DNA of 55,087 bases from an uncultured Candidatus Actinomarina sp. GTDB taxonomy: Bacteria; Actinomycetota; Acidimicrobiia; Actinomarinales; Actinomarinaceae. Below, one piece after another: positions 25,302 through 35,595 of the stretch. Under the pieces are notes generated by a model, which had not been told where the DNA came from, searched no databases, and saw only the letters and a program-made list of their open reading frames with translations. The stretch covers positions 1 to 55,087 of the forward strand of contig CACGVI010000005.1 of NCBI GenBank assembly GCA_902576605.1, written 5' to 3'. Each line of letters starts with the position of its first letter. The stretch's first letter is position 1. Both the position numbers and the translations under genes were made by a program.

Positions 25302-28300
25302 AGATATAAATAGCATTTTAATAATTGGATCAGGACCAATTGTAATTGGGCAAGCATGTGAGTTTGATTATTCAGGATCACAGGCTGCAAAAGCACTTAA
25401 ACATGAGGGTTATAGAGTTATTCTTGTTAATTCAAATCCAGCAACTATTATGACTGATCCTGAAATGGCAGATGCTACATATATTGAACCACTGACTGTA
25501 AATTATTTGAAAAAGATAATTGAGATTGAAAGACCTGATGCTGTCTTACCTACATTAGGTGGACAAACAGCACTTAATTTATCAATGGAATTAGAAAATG
25601 AAAATGTATTCGATAAAAATGATATTTTACTTTTGGGTGCTTCAGCAAAATCTATAGAGATTGCAGAAAATAGGTGGCTATTTAAAAGTGCTATGGAAAG
25701 TGCAGGAATTAAAACATTACAAGCTGAGTATGTTAAGTCTATCGAAGAGGGTGTCTCTGCTAGTGAAGATATAGGATTTCCATTAATGCTTAGGCCTTCA
25801 TTTATTCTAGGTGGAGGTGGCACAAGTCTTGTTGAAAGTAAAAAAGACTTAGAGAAAAAGTTAAAAGATGCATTTAAAGCATCACCAACGCAAGAAGTTT
25901 TAATTGAAGAATCTGTTTATGGTTGGAAAGAGTATGAACTTGAGGTAATGAGAGACAGTGATGGAAACGGTGTTATTGTCTGTGGAATTGAAAATTTTGA
26001 CCCAATGGGCGTTCACACTGGAGATTCCATTACAGTAGCCCCAATTCAAACTTTGTCTGACAAAGAATATCAAATTATGAGAGACGAAGCGCTACTTTGT
26101 TTAGACACAATTGGGATTGCAACTGGTGGAAGTAACGTTCAATTTGCAGTTAATCCAGAAAATGGTGATAGAAGAATTATAGAAATGAATCCTCGAGTCT
26201 CGAGGTCTTCAGCATTAGCATCTAAAGCAACTGGGTTTCCTATTGCAAAATTTGCAGCACTATTAGCTGTGGGTTACAACCTTACAGAATTAAAAAATGA
26301 TATTACTGGTTCAACACCAGCAAGTTTTGAACCAGTTCAGGACTATGTAGTTGTTAAGATTCCAAGATTTGATTTCCCAAAATTCCCCTCTACAGATGAC
26401 GTCTTAGGAACGTCTATGCAAAGTGTAGGTGAGGTTATGTCAATAGCTTCAACTTTCACAGAAAGCTTGACTAAAGCAATTAGATCACTTGAAATAGGAA
26501 AAACAGGAATAAGAAATATTGACAATCGATTTATAAACCTGCCAAAAAAACAACTTCAAGAAGAAATTAAAACACCAAGACCTAGAAGAATTTTTGCGAT
26601 TCTAGAAGCTATTAGAAGAAACTGGCCAATCGAAGATATAGCTTTCTTGTCAAAAGTAGATTTGTGGTTCTTAAGAGAGATTGAAAAAAGTTTTAATGTA
26701 AACCCAGAGTCAACTCCTGTATCAATTTTAAAAATGCTTGGTTGGACTGATGAAGATCTAGATTCTAAAGAAATAAAGGATGACCTTGAAAATAAAAGAG
26801 CTTATAAACTTGTAGACACTTGTTCAGCAGAATTCCTATCAAAAACTCCATATTTGTACTCTACTTTTGGGACGTCAGACGATGACAGCGCATCAAAGAA
26901 TAAAAAAGTCGTAGTCATAGGTTCTGGGCCAAACAGAATTGGACAGGGAATAGAGTTTGATTATTGCTGCGTCCATGGGGTTGAGTCTTTAAAAGAAAAT
27001 AATTATGAAGCTATCATGATTAACTCCAACCCAGAAACTGTTTCTACAGATTATGACACTGCAGATAAATTGTATTTTGAACCACTTTCTTGGGATGAAG
27101 TTAAAGCAGTGTTAGCAAGAGAAAATCCAGATTCAGTGATTATTCAACTTGGAGGGCAAACTCCCCTAAAGCTAGCAGATAAAATCTCTTCAGCAGGTTA
27201 TAAAATTGCTGGATCGTCTCTAGATGTCATAGATGCAACTGAGGATAGAGATTTATTTCAAAAACTTTGTTTATCTTTAAATATTGATCAACCAAAATCA
27301 AAAATTTCATTTAATGAGGATAAGTTAATCAGTGCAGTTAAAGAGATTACTTATCCTGTGCTGTTAAGACCAAGCTATGTTTTGGGAGGTAGGGCTATGC
27401 GTGTTGTTAAAAATGATGAGGAGTTAAAAAACTACCTTTCAATATTAGCAACTGCAGATGACGATGGGAATCCTTTTAGTTCCGGCCCACTACTTGTTGA
27501 CCAGTTTCTAACAGAAACTATCGAAATAGATGTTGATTTAATTTCAGATGGAAAAGATGTCTTTATTGCAGGAATTTTAGAGCATTTGGAACCTGCAGGA
27601 GTTCATAGTGGAGATTCTACAGCTGTTCTTCCACCATTTAGTATTACGGAGAGCATGATAAAGGAAATTAAAGACAAGAGTACGACCCTTGCAAAAGCCC
27701 TTGGTGTAAAAGGGTTATTAAATATTCAATTTGCTATTAAAGATGATACATTGTTTATTCTTGAGGCAAATCCAAGAGCTTCAAGAACTATGCCTTTTGT
27801 GTCAAAAGTGACAGGAAACCAAATAATCAAAGCTGGAACCCTTTTAATGCTTGGACATAGTTTGGATTCAATCAAAAAAACTACCAATTATTTGAATAGT
27901 TCAACAAATAAAGTAGCTATTAAAAAAGCTATTTTTCCTTGGTCAAGATTTCCAGCTGAAGATACAATGCTTGGCCCTGAAATGAAAGCAACAGGAGAAG
28001 TGTTGGGAATTGGAAGAAGTTTTGGAGTTGCTTTAAATAAAGCTTATGCAGCTGCAGGAGTTGAGATAAATGAAAATGAAAAAGGTATTTTTGTATCTCT
28101 TAGCGATCAAGAAAAACCTAATTTTATAAAAATTGTAAAAACTTATTCCGACTTAGGATTCAAAATTTATTCAACATATGGAACAGGAGAATACTTAGAA
28201 AATAACGATATTAACTCAACTATTGTTGGAAGGGCTGATGAGACCTTTCCAACTTCTTTGACTATTCTTCAAGATAAGCTCATTTCACTTGTTATCAATA

Positions 28301-28470
28301 CGCCTACATTTGCAAACGAATATACAGATGGATGGAAAATTAGGCGACTCTCACATGAAACTGGTGTAGCAGTAGTTTCATCTGTTAGAGAAGCTGAGGC
28401 TTTTTTACAGGCATTTTTAGAAACTACGAAATCTTTTGAAGACATGGAGGCAATACAAAATGTCAGTTAA
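25288..28470 (+). CDS. carB: carbamoyl-phosphate synthase large subunit
   Basis: A 1060-residue synthetase with two homologous ATP-grasp halves. The first begins at [19 protein letters not shown] and the second near 545 at [18 protein letters not shown]. Each contains an LRPS segment ([10 protein letters not shown] and [11 protein letters not shown]) and an EMNPR or EANPR metal-binding segment. An allosteric MGS-like domain follows at the C-terminus (from about 930), where UMP usually acts. The length is normal. It is coupled on both sides (14 bases with carA, 11 with pyrF). Confidence 0.97.
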   Translation: MPKNKDINSILIIGSGPIVIGQACEFDYSGSQAAKALKHEGYRVILVNSNPATIMTDPEMADATYIEPLTVNYLKKIIEIERPDAVLPTLGGQTALNLSMELENENVFDKNDILLLGASAKSIEIAENRWLFKSAMESAGIKTLQAEYVKSIEEGVSASEDIGFPLMLRPSFILGGGGTSLVESKKDLEKKLKDAFKASPTQEVLIEESVYGWKEYELEVMRDSDGNGVIVCGIENFDPMGVHTGDSITVAPIQTLSDKEYQIMRDEALLCLDTIGIATGGSNVQFAVNPENGDRRIIEMNPRVSRSSALASKATGFPIAKFAALLAVGYNLTELKNDITGSTPASFEPVQDYVVVKIPRFDFPKFPSTDDVLGTSMQSVGEVMSIASTFTESLTKAIRSLEIGKTGIRNIDNRFINLPKKQLQEEIKTPRPRRIFAILEAIRRNWPIEDIAFLSKVDLWFLREIEKSFNVNPESTPVSILKMLGWTDEDLDSKEIKDDLENKRAYKLVDTCSAEFLSKTPYLYSTFGTSDDDSASKNKKVVVIGSGPNRIGQGIEFDYCCVHGVESLKENNYEAIMINSNPETVSTDYDTADKLYFEPLSWDEVKAVLARENPDSVIIQLGGQTPLKLADKISSAGYKIAGSSLDVIDATEDRDLFQKLCLSLNIDQPKSKISFNEDKLISAVKEITYPVLLRPSYVLGGRAMRVVKNDEELKNYLSILATADDDGNPFSSGPLLVDQFLTETIEIDVDLISDGKDVFIAGILEHLEPAGVHSGDSTAVLPPFSITESMIKEIKDKSTTLAKALGVKGLLNIQFAIKDDTLFILEANPRASRTMPFVSKVTGNQIIKAGTLLMLGHSLDSIKKTTNYLNSSTNKVAIKKAIFPWSRFPAEDTMLGPEMKATGEVLGIGRSFGVALNKAYAAAGVEINENEKGIFVSLSDQEKPNFIKIVKTYSDLGFKIYSTYGTGEYLENNDINSTIVGRADETFPTSLTILQDKLISLVINTPTFANEYTDGWKIRRLSHETGVAVVSSVREAEAFLQAFLETTKSFEDMEAIQNVS

Positions 28471-29098
28471 ACCAATATTCTTTGCACTAGATGGAAAATC
28501 ATTATCTGAATTTGAATTTGAACTAAAAAAATTAAAAGATCATATATACGGAGTAAAAGTAGGCCTTGAACTCTTTGTTTCTGAAGGGCCATCTGTTGTA
28601 GAAAAGTTAAAAAAACAAGGATGGCAAGTTTTTTTGGACCTAAAACTTCATGATATACCAAATACTGTTAAGGAAGCTACAAGAAGTGCAGCAAACCTTG
28701 GTGCAGATTTTTTAACAATTCATATCGCTTCTACTAGCGATGCCTTAATTGAAGCATCAAACAATAAAGGCAATACTCTGCAAATTCTTGGTGTTAGTAG
28801 TTCACTAACCAGTAGAGCTATGAGTAACTCAGTAAGTGAAGAAGTAAACAAAGAGTTTAAAGCAGCGAAAGAATGTGGTGTTGACGGAGTAATTTGTCCA
28901 GCTTCAGAAATATCTAAAACAAAAGAGATATTTGATTTAATTGTAACTCCTGGGATACGTCTTAAAAATGATGACAAAAATGACCAAAAAAATATTGCAA
29001 CACCTAATTTTGCAATCAATGAAGGTGCAAAATATATAGTTATGGGAAGATCTATAAGAAATAATCTCGACTACATTATCAATGATTTAGAGTTATGA
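28460..29098 (+). CDS. pyrF: orotidine 5'-phosphate decarboxylase
   Basis: A 212-residue enzyme that forms UMP. It starts FFALDGKS, has the catalytic [11 protein letters not shown] (K and D near 61 and 64), and later VTPGIR and YIVMGRSI phosphate-binding segments. I place the start at ATG 28460, nine bases after a GGAGG (28446-28450) that lies inside the end of carB; an ATG at 28436 would add eight residues without a ribosome-binding site. It is coupled to the dehydrogenase gene by ATGA. Confidence 0.95.
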   Translation: MSVKPIFFALDGKSLSEFEFELKKLKDHIYGVKVGLELFVSEGPSVVEKLKKQGWQVFLDLKLHDIPNTVKEATRSAANLGADFLTIHIASTSDALIEASNNKGNTLQILGVSSSLTSRAMSNSVSEEVNKEFKAAKECGVDGVICPASEISKTKEIFDLIVTPGIRLKNDDKNDQKNIATPNFAINEGAKYIVMGRSIRNNLDYIINDLEL

Positions 29099-29772
29099 AA
29101 ACATTTATTGCAGCACCATTTGGAAATTATATTAAAACATCAAGTACAATCTCCGTTACTGGAAGCTGGACTATAGAAAAACGTAAAGGCCGTATAAAGC
29201 AAATTGTAAAAACACTGAGATACACCAAGAGAGGGTGGGTTAACAAAATAGGCTTAAGAAATCCTGGATTTGAATATGGTATAAAAAATCATAAAGAAAA
29301 TGAGGTATTTTCAGTAGCTGGAATTGAGGAAGATGATTGGAAAATTTTTGCTGAATTGATTCCCAGTGATACAAATCTAGAAGTAAATATGTCATGCCCA
29401 AATATTGAAAACCACTTTACTTCAGGAATTGAAAACTTCAGTTATGAGTCTCGCCAGTGGTACATTGGAAAGATTTCTCCATTAACAACTTTTGATGAGC
29501 TAGAAAAATATATAAATGAATTTAATTTTAAACAAATCCATGCATGTAATACTTTGCCCATTGAAAAAGGTGGTTTAAGCGGAAAAGAACTTATCCCATA
29601 TACTTCTAAATTTATTGAGCATATAAAGCAGTACTATCCTCATATTGAGATTATTGCTGGTGGAGGAATATCTGAAAAAAAAGATATTGAGCATTATATT
29701 GAGTTAGGCGCAGATCACATAAGTCTTGGAACTGTATGTTTCAATCCAGTAAAATTAGGAAGGTTATTATGA
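29095..29772 (+). CDS. pyrD: short, divergent dihydroorotate dehydrogenase
   Basis: A 225-residue FMN-barrel protein, against about 300-310 for class 1 enzymes. Recognisable parts, in order, are TIEKRKG, VNKIGLRNPGFEYG (near 55), NMSCPN with the class 1 catalytic-base cysteine C100, a lysine in IGKISP, CNTLPIEKGGLSG (near 150), IIAGGGI and SLGT. The barrel is therefore complete in motif order but the N-terminal strand region and the middle loops are cut down. No PyrK partner is seen, which argues for a class 1A (soluble, fumarate-type) mode; that is inference. Its place between pyrF and pyrE supports the assignment. It starts at ATGA shared with pyrF. Confidence 0.8.
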   Translation: MKTFIAAPFGNYIKTSSTISVTGSWTIEKRKGRIKQIVKTLRYTKRGWVNKIGLRNPGFEYGIKNHKENEVFSVAGIEEDDWKIFAELIPSDTNLEVNMSCPNIENHFTSGIENFSYESRQWYIGKISPLTTFDELEKYINEFNFKQIHACNTLPIEKGGLSGKELIPYTSKFIEHIKQYYPHIEIIAGGGISEKKDIEHYIELGADHISLGTVCFNPVKLGRLL

Positions 29773-30125
29773 ATTTATTTATCAGAGAAGATTTTATTTC
29801 ACACGCAGGATTGCCATTGACTTGGAAGGTCGAATGTGATGCGTTAGGTGAGGGTGATTACGAAGCGCTTGCAAAAATAGTGAGCGAAAAAATTAAATTT
29901 AAAGATGTTGTTGGTATACCTCGTGGAGGTATTCCTTTTGAAAATGCCCTTAAACAGTACGCATCTAATGACGAAAATGATCCTTTGTTAATTTGTGATG
30001 ATGTATATACAACTGGTACATCAATGAGAGAGGTTTATCAAGAGGGTGCAATTGGTATTGTGGTTTTTGCAAGGAATGAGATTACAGATGATTGGATTAA
30101 GGCAATTTGGCAAATGTCAATTTAG
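29769..30125 (+). CDS. pyrE: short orotate phosphoribosyltransferase-like protein
   Basis: A 118-residue phosphoribosyltransferase. The N-terminus (FISHAGLPLTWKVECDAL) mimics the orotate-binding hood region of PyrE-like proteins, GIPRGGIPF follows, and the PRPP motif is LLICDDVYTTGTSM near 77-90. It is far shorter than the 180-210 residues of classical PyrE and resembles compact PyrE-like proteins known from some bacteria and phages. As the last gene of an otherwise complete UMP operon with no other candidate, orotate is the most likely substrate. ATG 29769 overlaps the pyrD stop by four bases and has AGGAAGG five bases upstream. The gene shares TTAG with the convergent rpiB stop. Confidence 0.75.
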   Translation: MNLFIREDFISHAGLPLTWKVECDALGEGDYEALAKIVSEKIKFKDVVGIPRGGIPFENALKQYASNDENDPLLICDDVYTTGTSMREVYQEGAIGIVVFARNEITDDWIKAIWQMSI

Positions 30126-30556
30126 TCTTCAAATTTACTAATTCTTCTTAAATATCTCTCATCTTGAATTAATTTAGCATCTAAGAAACTTTCAACAATA
30201 TCTAGAACATTTTCTTCATTTATATTGTTTGCGCCTAAACATAAAACATTTACATCATTGTGTTCTACACTTTGGGTTGCAGTCTCTTTATCAACTACAT
30301 TTGCAGCTCTTATTCCTTTTATTTTATTAGCAGAAATAGACATGCCTACACCGCTTCCACAAATCAATAATCCTCTTGAGGATTCATTATTGACTACAAA
30401 ATCACAAACTTCTTTTGCAAAGTCTGGAAAATCGCAACTCTCTTCACTGTTGGTTCCAAAATCATTTAAGTTAATTTCTTTTTTAAGGTTGTGAACAATA
30501 TAATTTTTTAGATTGTATCCAGCATGGTCAGATGCAATTGCTAAATTTTGAATCAT
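30122..30556 (-). CDS. rpiB: ribose-5-phosphate isomerase B
   Basis: A 144-residue RpiB that interconverts ribose 5-phosphate and ribulose 5-phosphate. The N-terminus ASDHAGYNLKNYI, the catalytic CGSGVGMSI (C66) and EHNDVNVLCLGA are the family hallmarks. The length is normal. Its ATG overlaps the fumC stop by one base, so it is the last gene of the sufB operon. Its stop shares TTAG with pyrE on the other strand. It links the operon to PRPP supply and to transketolase. Confidence 0.95.
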   Translation of the reverse strand: MIQNLAIASDHAGYNLKNYIVHNLKKEINLNDFGTNSEESCDFPDFAKEVCDFVVNNESSRGLLICGSGVGMSISANKIKGIRAANVVDKETATQSVEHNDVNVLCLGANNINEENVLDIVESFLDAKLIQDERYLRRISKFED

Positions 30557-31923
30557 TAAATTAATTTTTCTATATTTAAAAGCTCATCAATTTCTTCACT
30601 TGAAATCAAGTTTTTCTCAATTAAAACTTCTTTAATAGTTTTGTTTTGTGACATTGCTTCTTTTGCAACTTCAGCAGATTTGTCATAACCAATTACAGGC
30701 ACTAAAGCGGTGACTAATATTGAATTTTTTTGAATATTTTCATCAAGCTTTTCTGTATTTGCTTCTAAATGATTAATTAATTTTTTTTCAAATACATCGG
30801 TACTAGTAGTCAAAAGCTCAATACTTTCAAGTAGATTGTGTGCCATAACAGGTAACATTGTATTCAATTCAAAGTTCCCATTTGATGAAGAAAAGGTAAT
30901 TGTATTGTCATTTCCTATTACTTGTGCAGAAACTTGCATAACCATTTCAGGTATTACAGGATTAACTTTGCCAGGCATTATTGAAGAGCCGGGCTGTAAT
31001 GCAGGAATAATTAACTCATTTAGTCCAGAGATAGGTCCACTACCCATCCACCTAATATCATTTGCTATTTTAAACATAGATACAGCAAATGCTTTTAAGG
31101 ATCCTGACAAATGAACAACTTCTTCTCTAGACCCTTGACGAGTAAAATGGTTTTCTACTTCAACAAAATTAATACCTAATGATTTTGAAATCTCTTTTGC
31201 TACATCTTTACCAAAGTTGTCTGGTGCATTGATTCCTGTACCAACTGCTGTACCACCAATAGCTAATTTACTTGTATTTATAAGTGATAATTTAATATCT
31301 TCTAGTCTCTCTGATAAAATTGCTGAATATCCGCTAAATTCTTGTCCAAGGGAAACAGGCGTTGCATCCATTAAATGGGTGCGTCCATTTTTGTAAACTT
31401 TTTCCCATTTTTTGGCTTTATCTTCGAGAGACTGAATTAAACTTTCAACTGCTGGAATCAAATTTTGAACAATTTCTGTTACAGCAGCGACATTAGTGGC
31501 TGTTGGAATTACATCATTCGATGACTGACTCATGTTTACATGGTCATTTGGATGAATATTTTCACTTAAACTTTCTGACGCAATTTTTGAAATTATTTCA
31601 TTAGCATTCATGTTTGTTGAGGTGCCTGATCCAGTTTGAAATATATCCACAACAAAATCTTTATCATGATCACCGTCAATTACCTGTTGCGCTGCATCAA
31701 TAATTGAATCTGCAAAATTTTTATCTAATAATTTATTATTTTGATTTACTTTTGCACAAGCTTTTTTGATCTCACCTAAAGCTTTAATAAACGATCTAGA
31801 AAATCTAAGATTTGAAATTGGAAAATTGTCAACTGCTCTTGCAGTAGAGGCTCCATATTTAGCATCAATTGGAACTTGAAACTCTCCCATTGAGTCTTTT
31901 TCAGTTCTAAATTGTTCTGTCAT
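30556..31923 (-). CDS. fumC: class II fumarate hydratase
   Basis: A 455-residue fumarase of the iron-free class II. It has GSGTSTNMNANEV-type segment (here ending NEII) near 98-108, HPNDHVNMSQSSND, and the C-terminal signature GSSIMPGKVNP near 313 with the catalytic serine. It hydrates fumarate to malate in the citric acid cycle. It lies nine bases after sufC2. An iron-free fumarase in a SUF operon is odd in function but common as an accidental neighbour in dense genomes. Confidence 0.95.
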   Translation of the reverse strand: MTEQFRTEKDSMGEFQVPIDAKYGASTARAVDNFPISNLRFSRSFIKALGEIKKACAKVNQNNKLLDKNFADSIIDAAQQVIDGDHDKDFVVDIFQTGSGTSTNMNANEIISKIASESLSENIHPNDHVNMSQSSNDVIPTATNVAAVTEIVQNLIPAVESLIQSLEDKAKKWEKVYKNGRTHLMDATPVSLGQEFSGYSAILSERLEDIKLSLINTSKLAIGGTAVGTGINAPDNFGKDVAKEISKSLGINFVEVENHFTRQGSREEVVHLSGSLKAFAVSMFKIANDIRWMGSGPISGLNELIIPALQPGSSIMPGKVNPVIPEMVMQVSAQVIGNDNTITFSSSNGNFELNTMLPVMAHNLLESIELLTTSTDVFEKKLINHLEANTEKLDENIQKNSILVTALVPVIGYDKSAEVAKEAMSQNKTIKEVLIEKNLISSEEIDELLNIEKLI

Positions 31924-31932
31924 TTACTGTTC

Positions 31933-32622
31933 CTAGTATTGAGTGTATCCACCAGAATCGACTTCTTCAATAAGTTCTTTAGTTCCTGTTTTTGCAATTT
32001 CACCATTTACTACAATATGCACCTTGTCTACATCTAAGTAGTTTAAAATCCTACTGTAGTGAGTAACAATAAGGTATGCCGTGGTGTTATTTCTATTTTC
32101 ATTAATCAGCTCGGCAACAGATTTTATAGCATCAATATCTAGTCCTGAATCTATTTCATCTAGTAATGCTACTTTTGGATTTTTAAGTGTTAATTGAAAA
32201 AGCTCACACCTCTTTTTTTCACCGCCGGATAAATCTACATTTACTTCACGATCAAGAAATTCTTTTAATTTAAAATTCTCAGCAAGGCTAGTAATTTCAT
32301 CATCAGATAAGTCTGGATTTATAATTTTAGAAAATTCGAGAAGCGTTACTCCAGGTAGTCCAACGGGGTATTGAAAAGACTGAAAAACTCCCATTTCTGA
32401 TCTTTCGTTTTGTTGTTTTTTACTTATTTCTTTTTCATCAATAAAAATTGAACCTTCACTTTTATAATCTTTATTACCCATTACAACATGGCATAGTGTT
32501 GATTTTCCTGAACCATTGGGACCCATTACCGCATGGAGTTCACCAGGCTTAATTTCTAAATCAACTCCCTTAAGGATTTCTACTTCACCTATTGATGCCT
32601 TTAAGTTTTCAATCTTGAGCAT
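31933..32622 (-). CDS. sufC: SUF system ATPase SufC (copy 2)
   Basis: A 229-residue SufC with all ATPase motifs: Walker A GPNGSGKST near 34, FQYPVGLPGVTL, signature LSGGEKKRCE, Walker B VALLDEIDSGLD and VTHYSRIL. It differs clearly from copy 1 (14247-14972), being shorter with a different helical region, so it is a diverged paralogue and not a recent duplicate. It overlaps the Rieske gene by 14 bases and lies in the sufB-sufD operon, which makes it the natural partner of these scaffold proteins. Confidence 0.92.
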   Translation of the reverse strand: MLKIENLKASIGEVEILKGVDLEIKPGELHAVMGPNGSGKSTLCHVVMGNKDYKSEGSIFIDEKEISKKQQNERSEMGVFQSFQYPVGLPGVTLLEFSKIINPDLSDDEITSLAENFKLKEFLDREVNVDLSGGEKKRCELFQLTLKNPKVALLDEIDSGLDIDAIKSVAELINENRNNTTAYLIVTHYSRILNYLDVDKVHIVVNGEIAKTGTKELIEEVDSGGYTQY

Positions 32623-32932
32623 CAGTAACCATTTCTACATATATATAACCATCAATTATTTCAGTTTCATAGGTATTAACACTCTTTGTTGCAGGTAATG
32701 TAACTGCTTCACCAGTTTTTAAATCAAACTCAGCACCGTGAAGAGGGCATTCAACTTTGCAATCATATACTTCCCCTTCAGATAAACTGGCTTCAGCATG
32801 AGAACACATATCATCAATGGCAAAATATTTCCCTTCACAATTAAATAAAGCAATCTGCTGAGTATCAGTTTCAAATAAAGCCGATGAGTTTTCAGCAATA
32901 TCTGCACATTTTATTGTTTTTAATTTTTTCAT
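32609..32932 (-). CDS. Rieske [2Fe-2S] ferredoxin
   Basis: A 107-residue soluble Rieske protein with C43-x-H45 and C62-x2-H65 as cluster ligands (DMCSHAEASL and VECPLHGAEFD). Such small Rieske ferredoxins are frequent in actinobacterial suf operons between sufD and sufC, where they may deliver electrons for cluster assembly or for dioxygenases. It abuts the sufD stop. No membrane anchor is present. Confidence 0.93.
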   Translation of the reverse strand: MKKLKTIKCADIAENSSALFETDTQQIALFNCEGKYFAIDDMCSHAEASLSEGEVYDCKVECPLHGAEFDLKTGEAVTLPATKSVNTYETEIIDGYIYVEMVTDAQD

Positions 32933-34090
32933 TTAGTTACTTTCAATTATGTTCATATATTTTTTTTCAATAATTTTAGAAACTTTATCATGAATAACTT
33001 CCCACTCAGAATTATTTATTACTTCATTAAAAAAGCCTTTGATAAGTAATTTATCTGCATCAACTTTTTCAACACCTCTAGCCATAACATAGTGATAAAC
33101 ATTTTCTTCAATTGGACCTACTGAAGAACCGTGACTGCAGATTACATCATCACACAATATTTCTAGATTGGGTACAGATTGAGCGGTAGCTTCTTCGCTG
33201 AGTAGTATATTTCTGTTTTCTTGATGAGATTCTGTTTTTTCTGCTCCCTCAGCTATGTGTATTGTACCAGTAAATATTGAACTACTTTCATCACCTAATA
33301 CACCTTTTGTAATCATATTTGATGATGTATTTTTTCCCAGGTGATTTACAAATACTCTGTTGTCATGAATTTGCTTTTCTTCACCAAAATAAATTCCATC
33401 TAAACTAAATTCTGAGCCATTGCCTAAAAGATCTATATCCATTCTTGAACGAGAAAATCCTGCACCTGTGCTTATATTGTGAATAGTTAAATTAGAGTCT
33501 CTTTCAAGCTGGGCATATATTGAATTTACAATATTGATTTCTTTTGTTGAAGTTACAGAAAGTATTATTTCTAAATTTGAATTATCGTTTAGGAAAATTT
33601 CAATAATTGGATAAATGTTTCCAATAACTAATTCATCAAAATTTAAATATAATTTTCCAGATTTGTTCTTTTCTACACTAATTCCGATGTAAGGAATAGC
33701 GTTATCGTCTGATTGGAAATTTACAGTAAAATATTGTTCGCTATCTCCTTTTATATTTAGTTGAAAACCACCCGTTACTTTTTCAAATTGTTCAATATTA
33801 AATTTATCAAACGGTCTTTTAATTGACTCTTTGATTAGCGGTTTTTTGATTTCATTGATGTCTGTAATTTCAATATGATTATGTTCTGAATTTATTTCAT
33901 AAGTAAAACAATTTGAATCAATATCAAAGGTTTTAGAATCCTTTATATCAGTAGCTTTTCCAATTTCAATGTCATTAAGTTCGAATAATTTTTTTCCGAG
34001 ATACTTCCAGTCCTCATCTTTAGCAGTAATGTTTTCGAAATCTTTTGATGAAAGTGACTTTAATTTTTTTTCAAATAATTTAGTGTTCAA
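32933..34090 (-). CDS. sufD: Fe-S cluster assembly protein SufD
   Basis: A 385-residue SufD, partner of SufB in the SufBC2D scaffold. The N-terminal helical part (EDWKYLGKKLF) is followed by the beta-helix core, and the C-terminus has LEILCDDVICSHGSSVGPIEEN with the conserved histidine, then YVMARGV. It starts with TTG at 34090 with AGG eight bases before it, 14 bases after sufB. Confidence 0.92.
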   Translation of the reverse strand: MNTKLFEKKLKSLSSKDFENITAKDEDWKYLGKKLFELNDIEIGKATDIKDSKTFDIDSNCFTYEINSEHNHIEITDINEIKKPLIKESIKRPFDKFNIEQFEKVTGGFQLNIKGDSEQYFTVNFQSDDNAIPYIGISVEKNKSGKLYLNFDELVIGNIYPIIEIFLNDNSNLEIILSVTSTKEINIVNSIYAQLERDSNLTIHNISTGAGFSRSRMDIDLLGNGSEFSLDGIYFGEEKQIHDNRVFVNHLGKNTSSNMITKGVLGDESSSIFTGTIHIAEGAEKTESHQENRNILLSEEATAQSVPNLEILCDDVICSHGSSVGPIEENVYHYVMARGVEKVDADKLLIKGFFNEVINNSEWEVIHDKVSKIIEKKYMNIIESN

Positions 34091-34104
34091 TTTTTACCTA
34101 TTCA

Positions 34105-35514
34105 TTAACCAACAGCGCCAGCTTCAATCATGTTTAGTTCAATCAGTTGATTAAATTCCATGGCATACTCCATTGGTAACGTTTTAGTAAATTCTTCTAC
34201 AAACCCTGCGACGATCATAGAAGTTGCTTCAGATTCAGAAAGGCCTCTGCTCATAAGATAAAACAGTTGATCTTCTCCTACTTTTGAAACTGTTGCCTCG
34301 TGACCTATGACTGCTGACGCTTCTTCGATTTCCATATAAGGATAGGTATCTGATCTTGATTCATCATCAAGAATCAAAGCATCACATCTTACAAAACTTT
34401 TTGCTGTTTCTGAACCATCTTCAACTCTGACTAATCCTCTGTAAGCACCTCTTCCACCACCTTTGGAAACCGATTTTGATGTAATCAAAGAGGTTGTATC
34501 TGGAGCAAGATGAACCATTTTCGCTCCTGTATCTTGATGTTGGCCAGAATTTGCAAAAGCTACAGATAAGACTTCACCATGCGCACCTGGTTCCATTAAA
34601 TAAACAGAAGGATATTTGACCGTTAAACCTGAACCAAGATTTGCATCAATCCATTCCATTGTTGCATTTCCATAAGCCTGCGCTCTTTTTGTGACCAAGT
34701 TATAAACATCATTTGACCAGTTTTGAATTGTTGTGTATCTACATGTCCCAGATGCTTTCACAACTATTTCTACAACCGCGGAATGTAAAGCATCCGTTGT
34801 ATAAACAGGTGCTGAACAACCTTCAATATAATGTACAGAAGCGCCTTCATCGACAAGAATTAATGTTCTCTCAAATTGACCCATATTTTCTGCATTAATT
34901 CTAAAATATGCCTGCAAAGGATCTTCCACATGTACACCTTTTGGAACATAAATGAATGATCCACCTGACCAAACGGCTGAATTTAGTGCAGCAAATTTAT
35001 TGTCACCTGGAGGTATTACCGTTCCAAAATATTCTTTAACTAATTCCGGATACTCTCTGACTGCTGTATCCATATCGCAAAATAATACACCTAATTTTTC
35101 TAAATCTTCTCTATTTTTGTGATAAACAACTTCGCTCTCATATTGTGCCGTAACTCCAGCAAGATATGTTCTTTCAGCCTCAGGAATACCAAGTTTTTCA
35201 TAAGTTTGTTTTATTTCTTCTGGTACTTCATCCCATGAGTCTGCTTGATTTTCAGTAGGTTTTATGTAGTAATAAATATCATCAAAATCTAATTGACTTA
35301 ATTTTTCCTTTGCAACCCACTCAGGCATAGGTTTGTCAAGAAATCTTTTGTATGCTTTAAGTCTGAAATCTAGCATCCATTCAGGTTCTTCCTTAATTTC
35401 AGACATCTTACGAATAATGTCTTCACTTAAACCTTTTTCAGGTTTGAATACATTTTTTTCAGGATCAGACCACCCAAGCGAATACTTACCTAAATCTATA
35501 TCAACGTTTGCCAT
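34105..35514 (-). CDS. sufB: Fe-S cluster assembly protein SufB
   Basis: A 469-residue SufB, the central scaffold. It carries [10 protein letters not shown] near 49-58, [19 protein letters not shown], and the C-terminal [12 protein letters not shown] with the cysteine that matches the essential one in E. coli SufB, then [14 protein letters not shown] and LMSRGL. It is the first gene of sufB-sufD-Rieske-sufC2-fumC-rpiB. TAATAT lies six bases before its ATG and no Shine-Dalgarno sequence is present, so it is probably leaderless. Confidence 0.95.
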   Translation of the reverse strand: MANVDIDLGKYSLGWSDPEKNVFKPEKGLSEDIIRKMSEIKEEPEWMLDFRLKAYKRFLDKPMPEWVAKEKLSQLDFDDIYYYIKPTENQADSWDEVPEEIKQTYEKLGIPEAERTYLAGVTAQYESEVVYHKNREDLEKLGVLFCDMDTAVREYPELVKEYFGTVIPPGDNKFAALNSAVWSGGSFIYVPKGVHVEDPLQAYFRINAENMGQFERTLILVDEGASVHYIEGCSAPVYTTDALHSAVVEIVVKASGTCRYTTIQNWSNDVYNLVTKRAQAYGNATMEWIDANLGSGLTVKYPSVYLMEPGAHGEVLSVAFANSGQHQDTGAKMVHLAPDTTSLITSKSVSKGGGRGAYRGLVRVEDGSETAKSFVRCDALILDDESRSDTYPYMEIEEASAVIGHEATVSKVGEDQLFYLMSRGLSESEATSMIVAGFVEEFTKTLPMEYAMEFNQLIELNMIEAGAVG

Positions 35515-35520
35515 ACTTTT

Positions 35521-35588
35521 ATATTAATAATGTGCTGATTCAATCATAAAAAGTATTGATTTAATTTATTTTCTTAATTAGTTATTAT
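35521..35588. promoter_or_regulatory. divergent leaderless promoters (sufB and the 144-residue protein)
   Basis: On the minus strand TAATAT (35521-35526) precedes the sufB ATG by six bases. On the plus strand TATTAT (35583-35588) precedes ATG 35596 by seven. Neither gene has a Shine-Dalgarno sequence. I see no SufR- or IscR-like site in the 81 bases between the genes. Confidence 0.4.
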
Positions 35589-35595
35589 TTTTTAT

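Noticed and set aside
29095-29772. pyrD truncated by a frameshift
   Set aside because: All motifs follow in one frame, and both ends are coupled by ATGA overlaps with pyrF and pyrE, so the short length is genuine.
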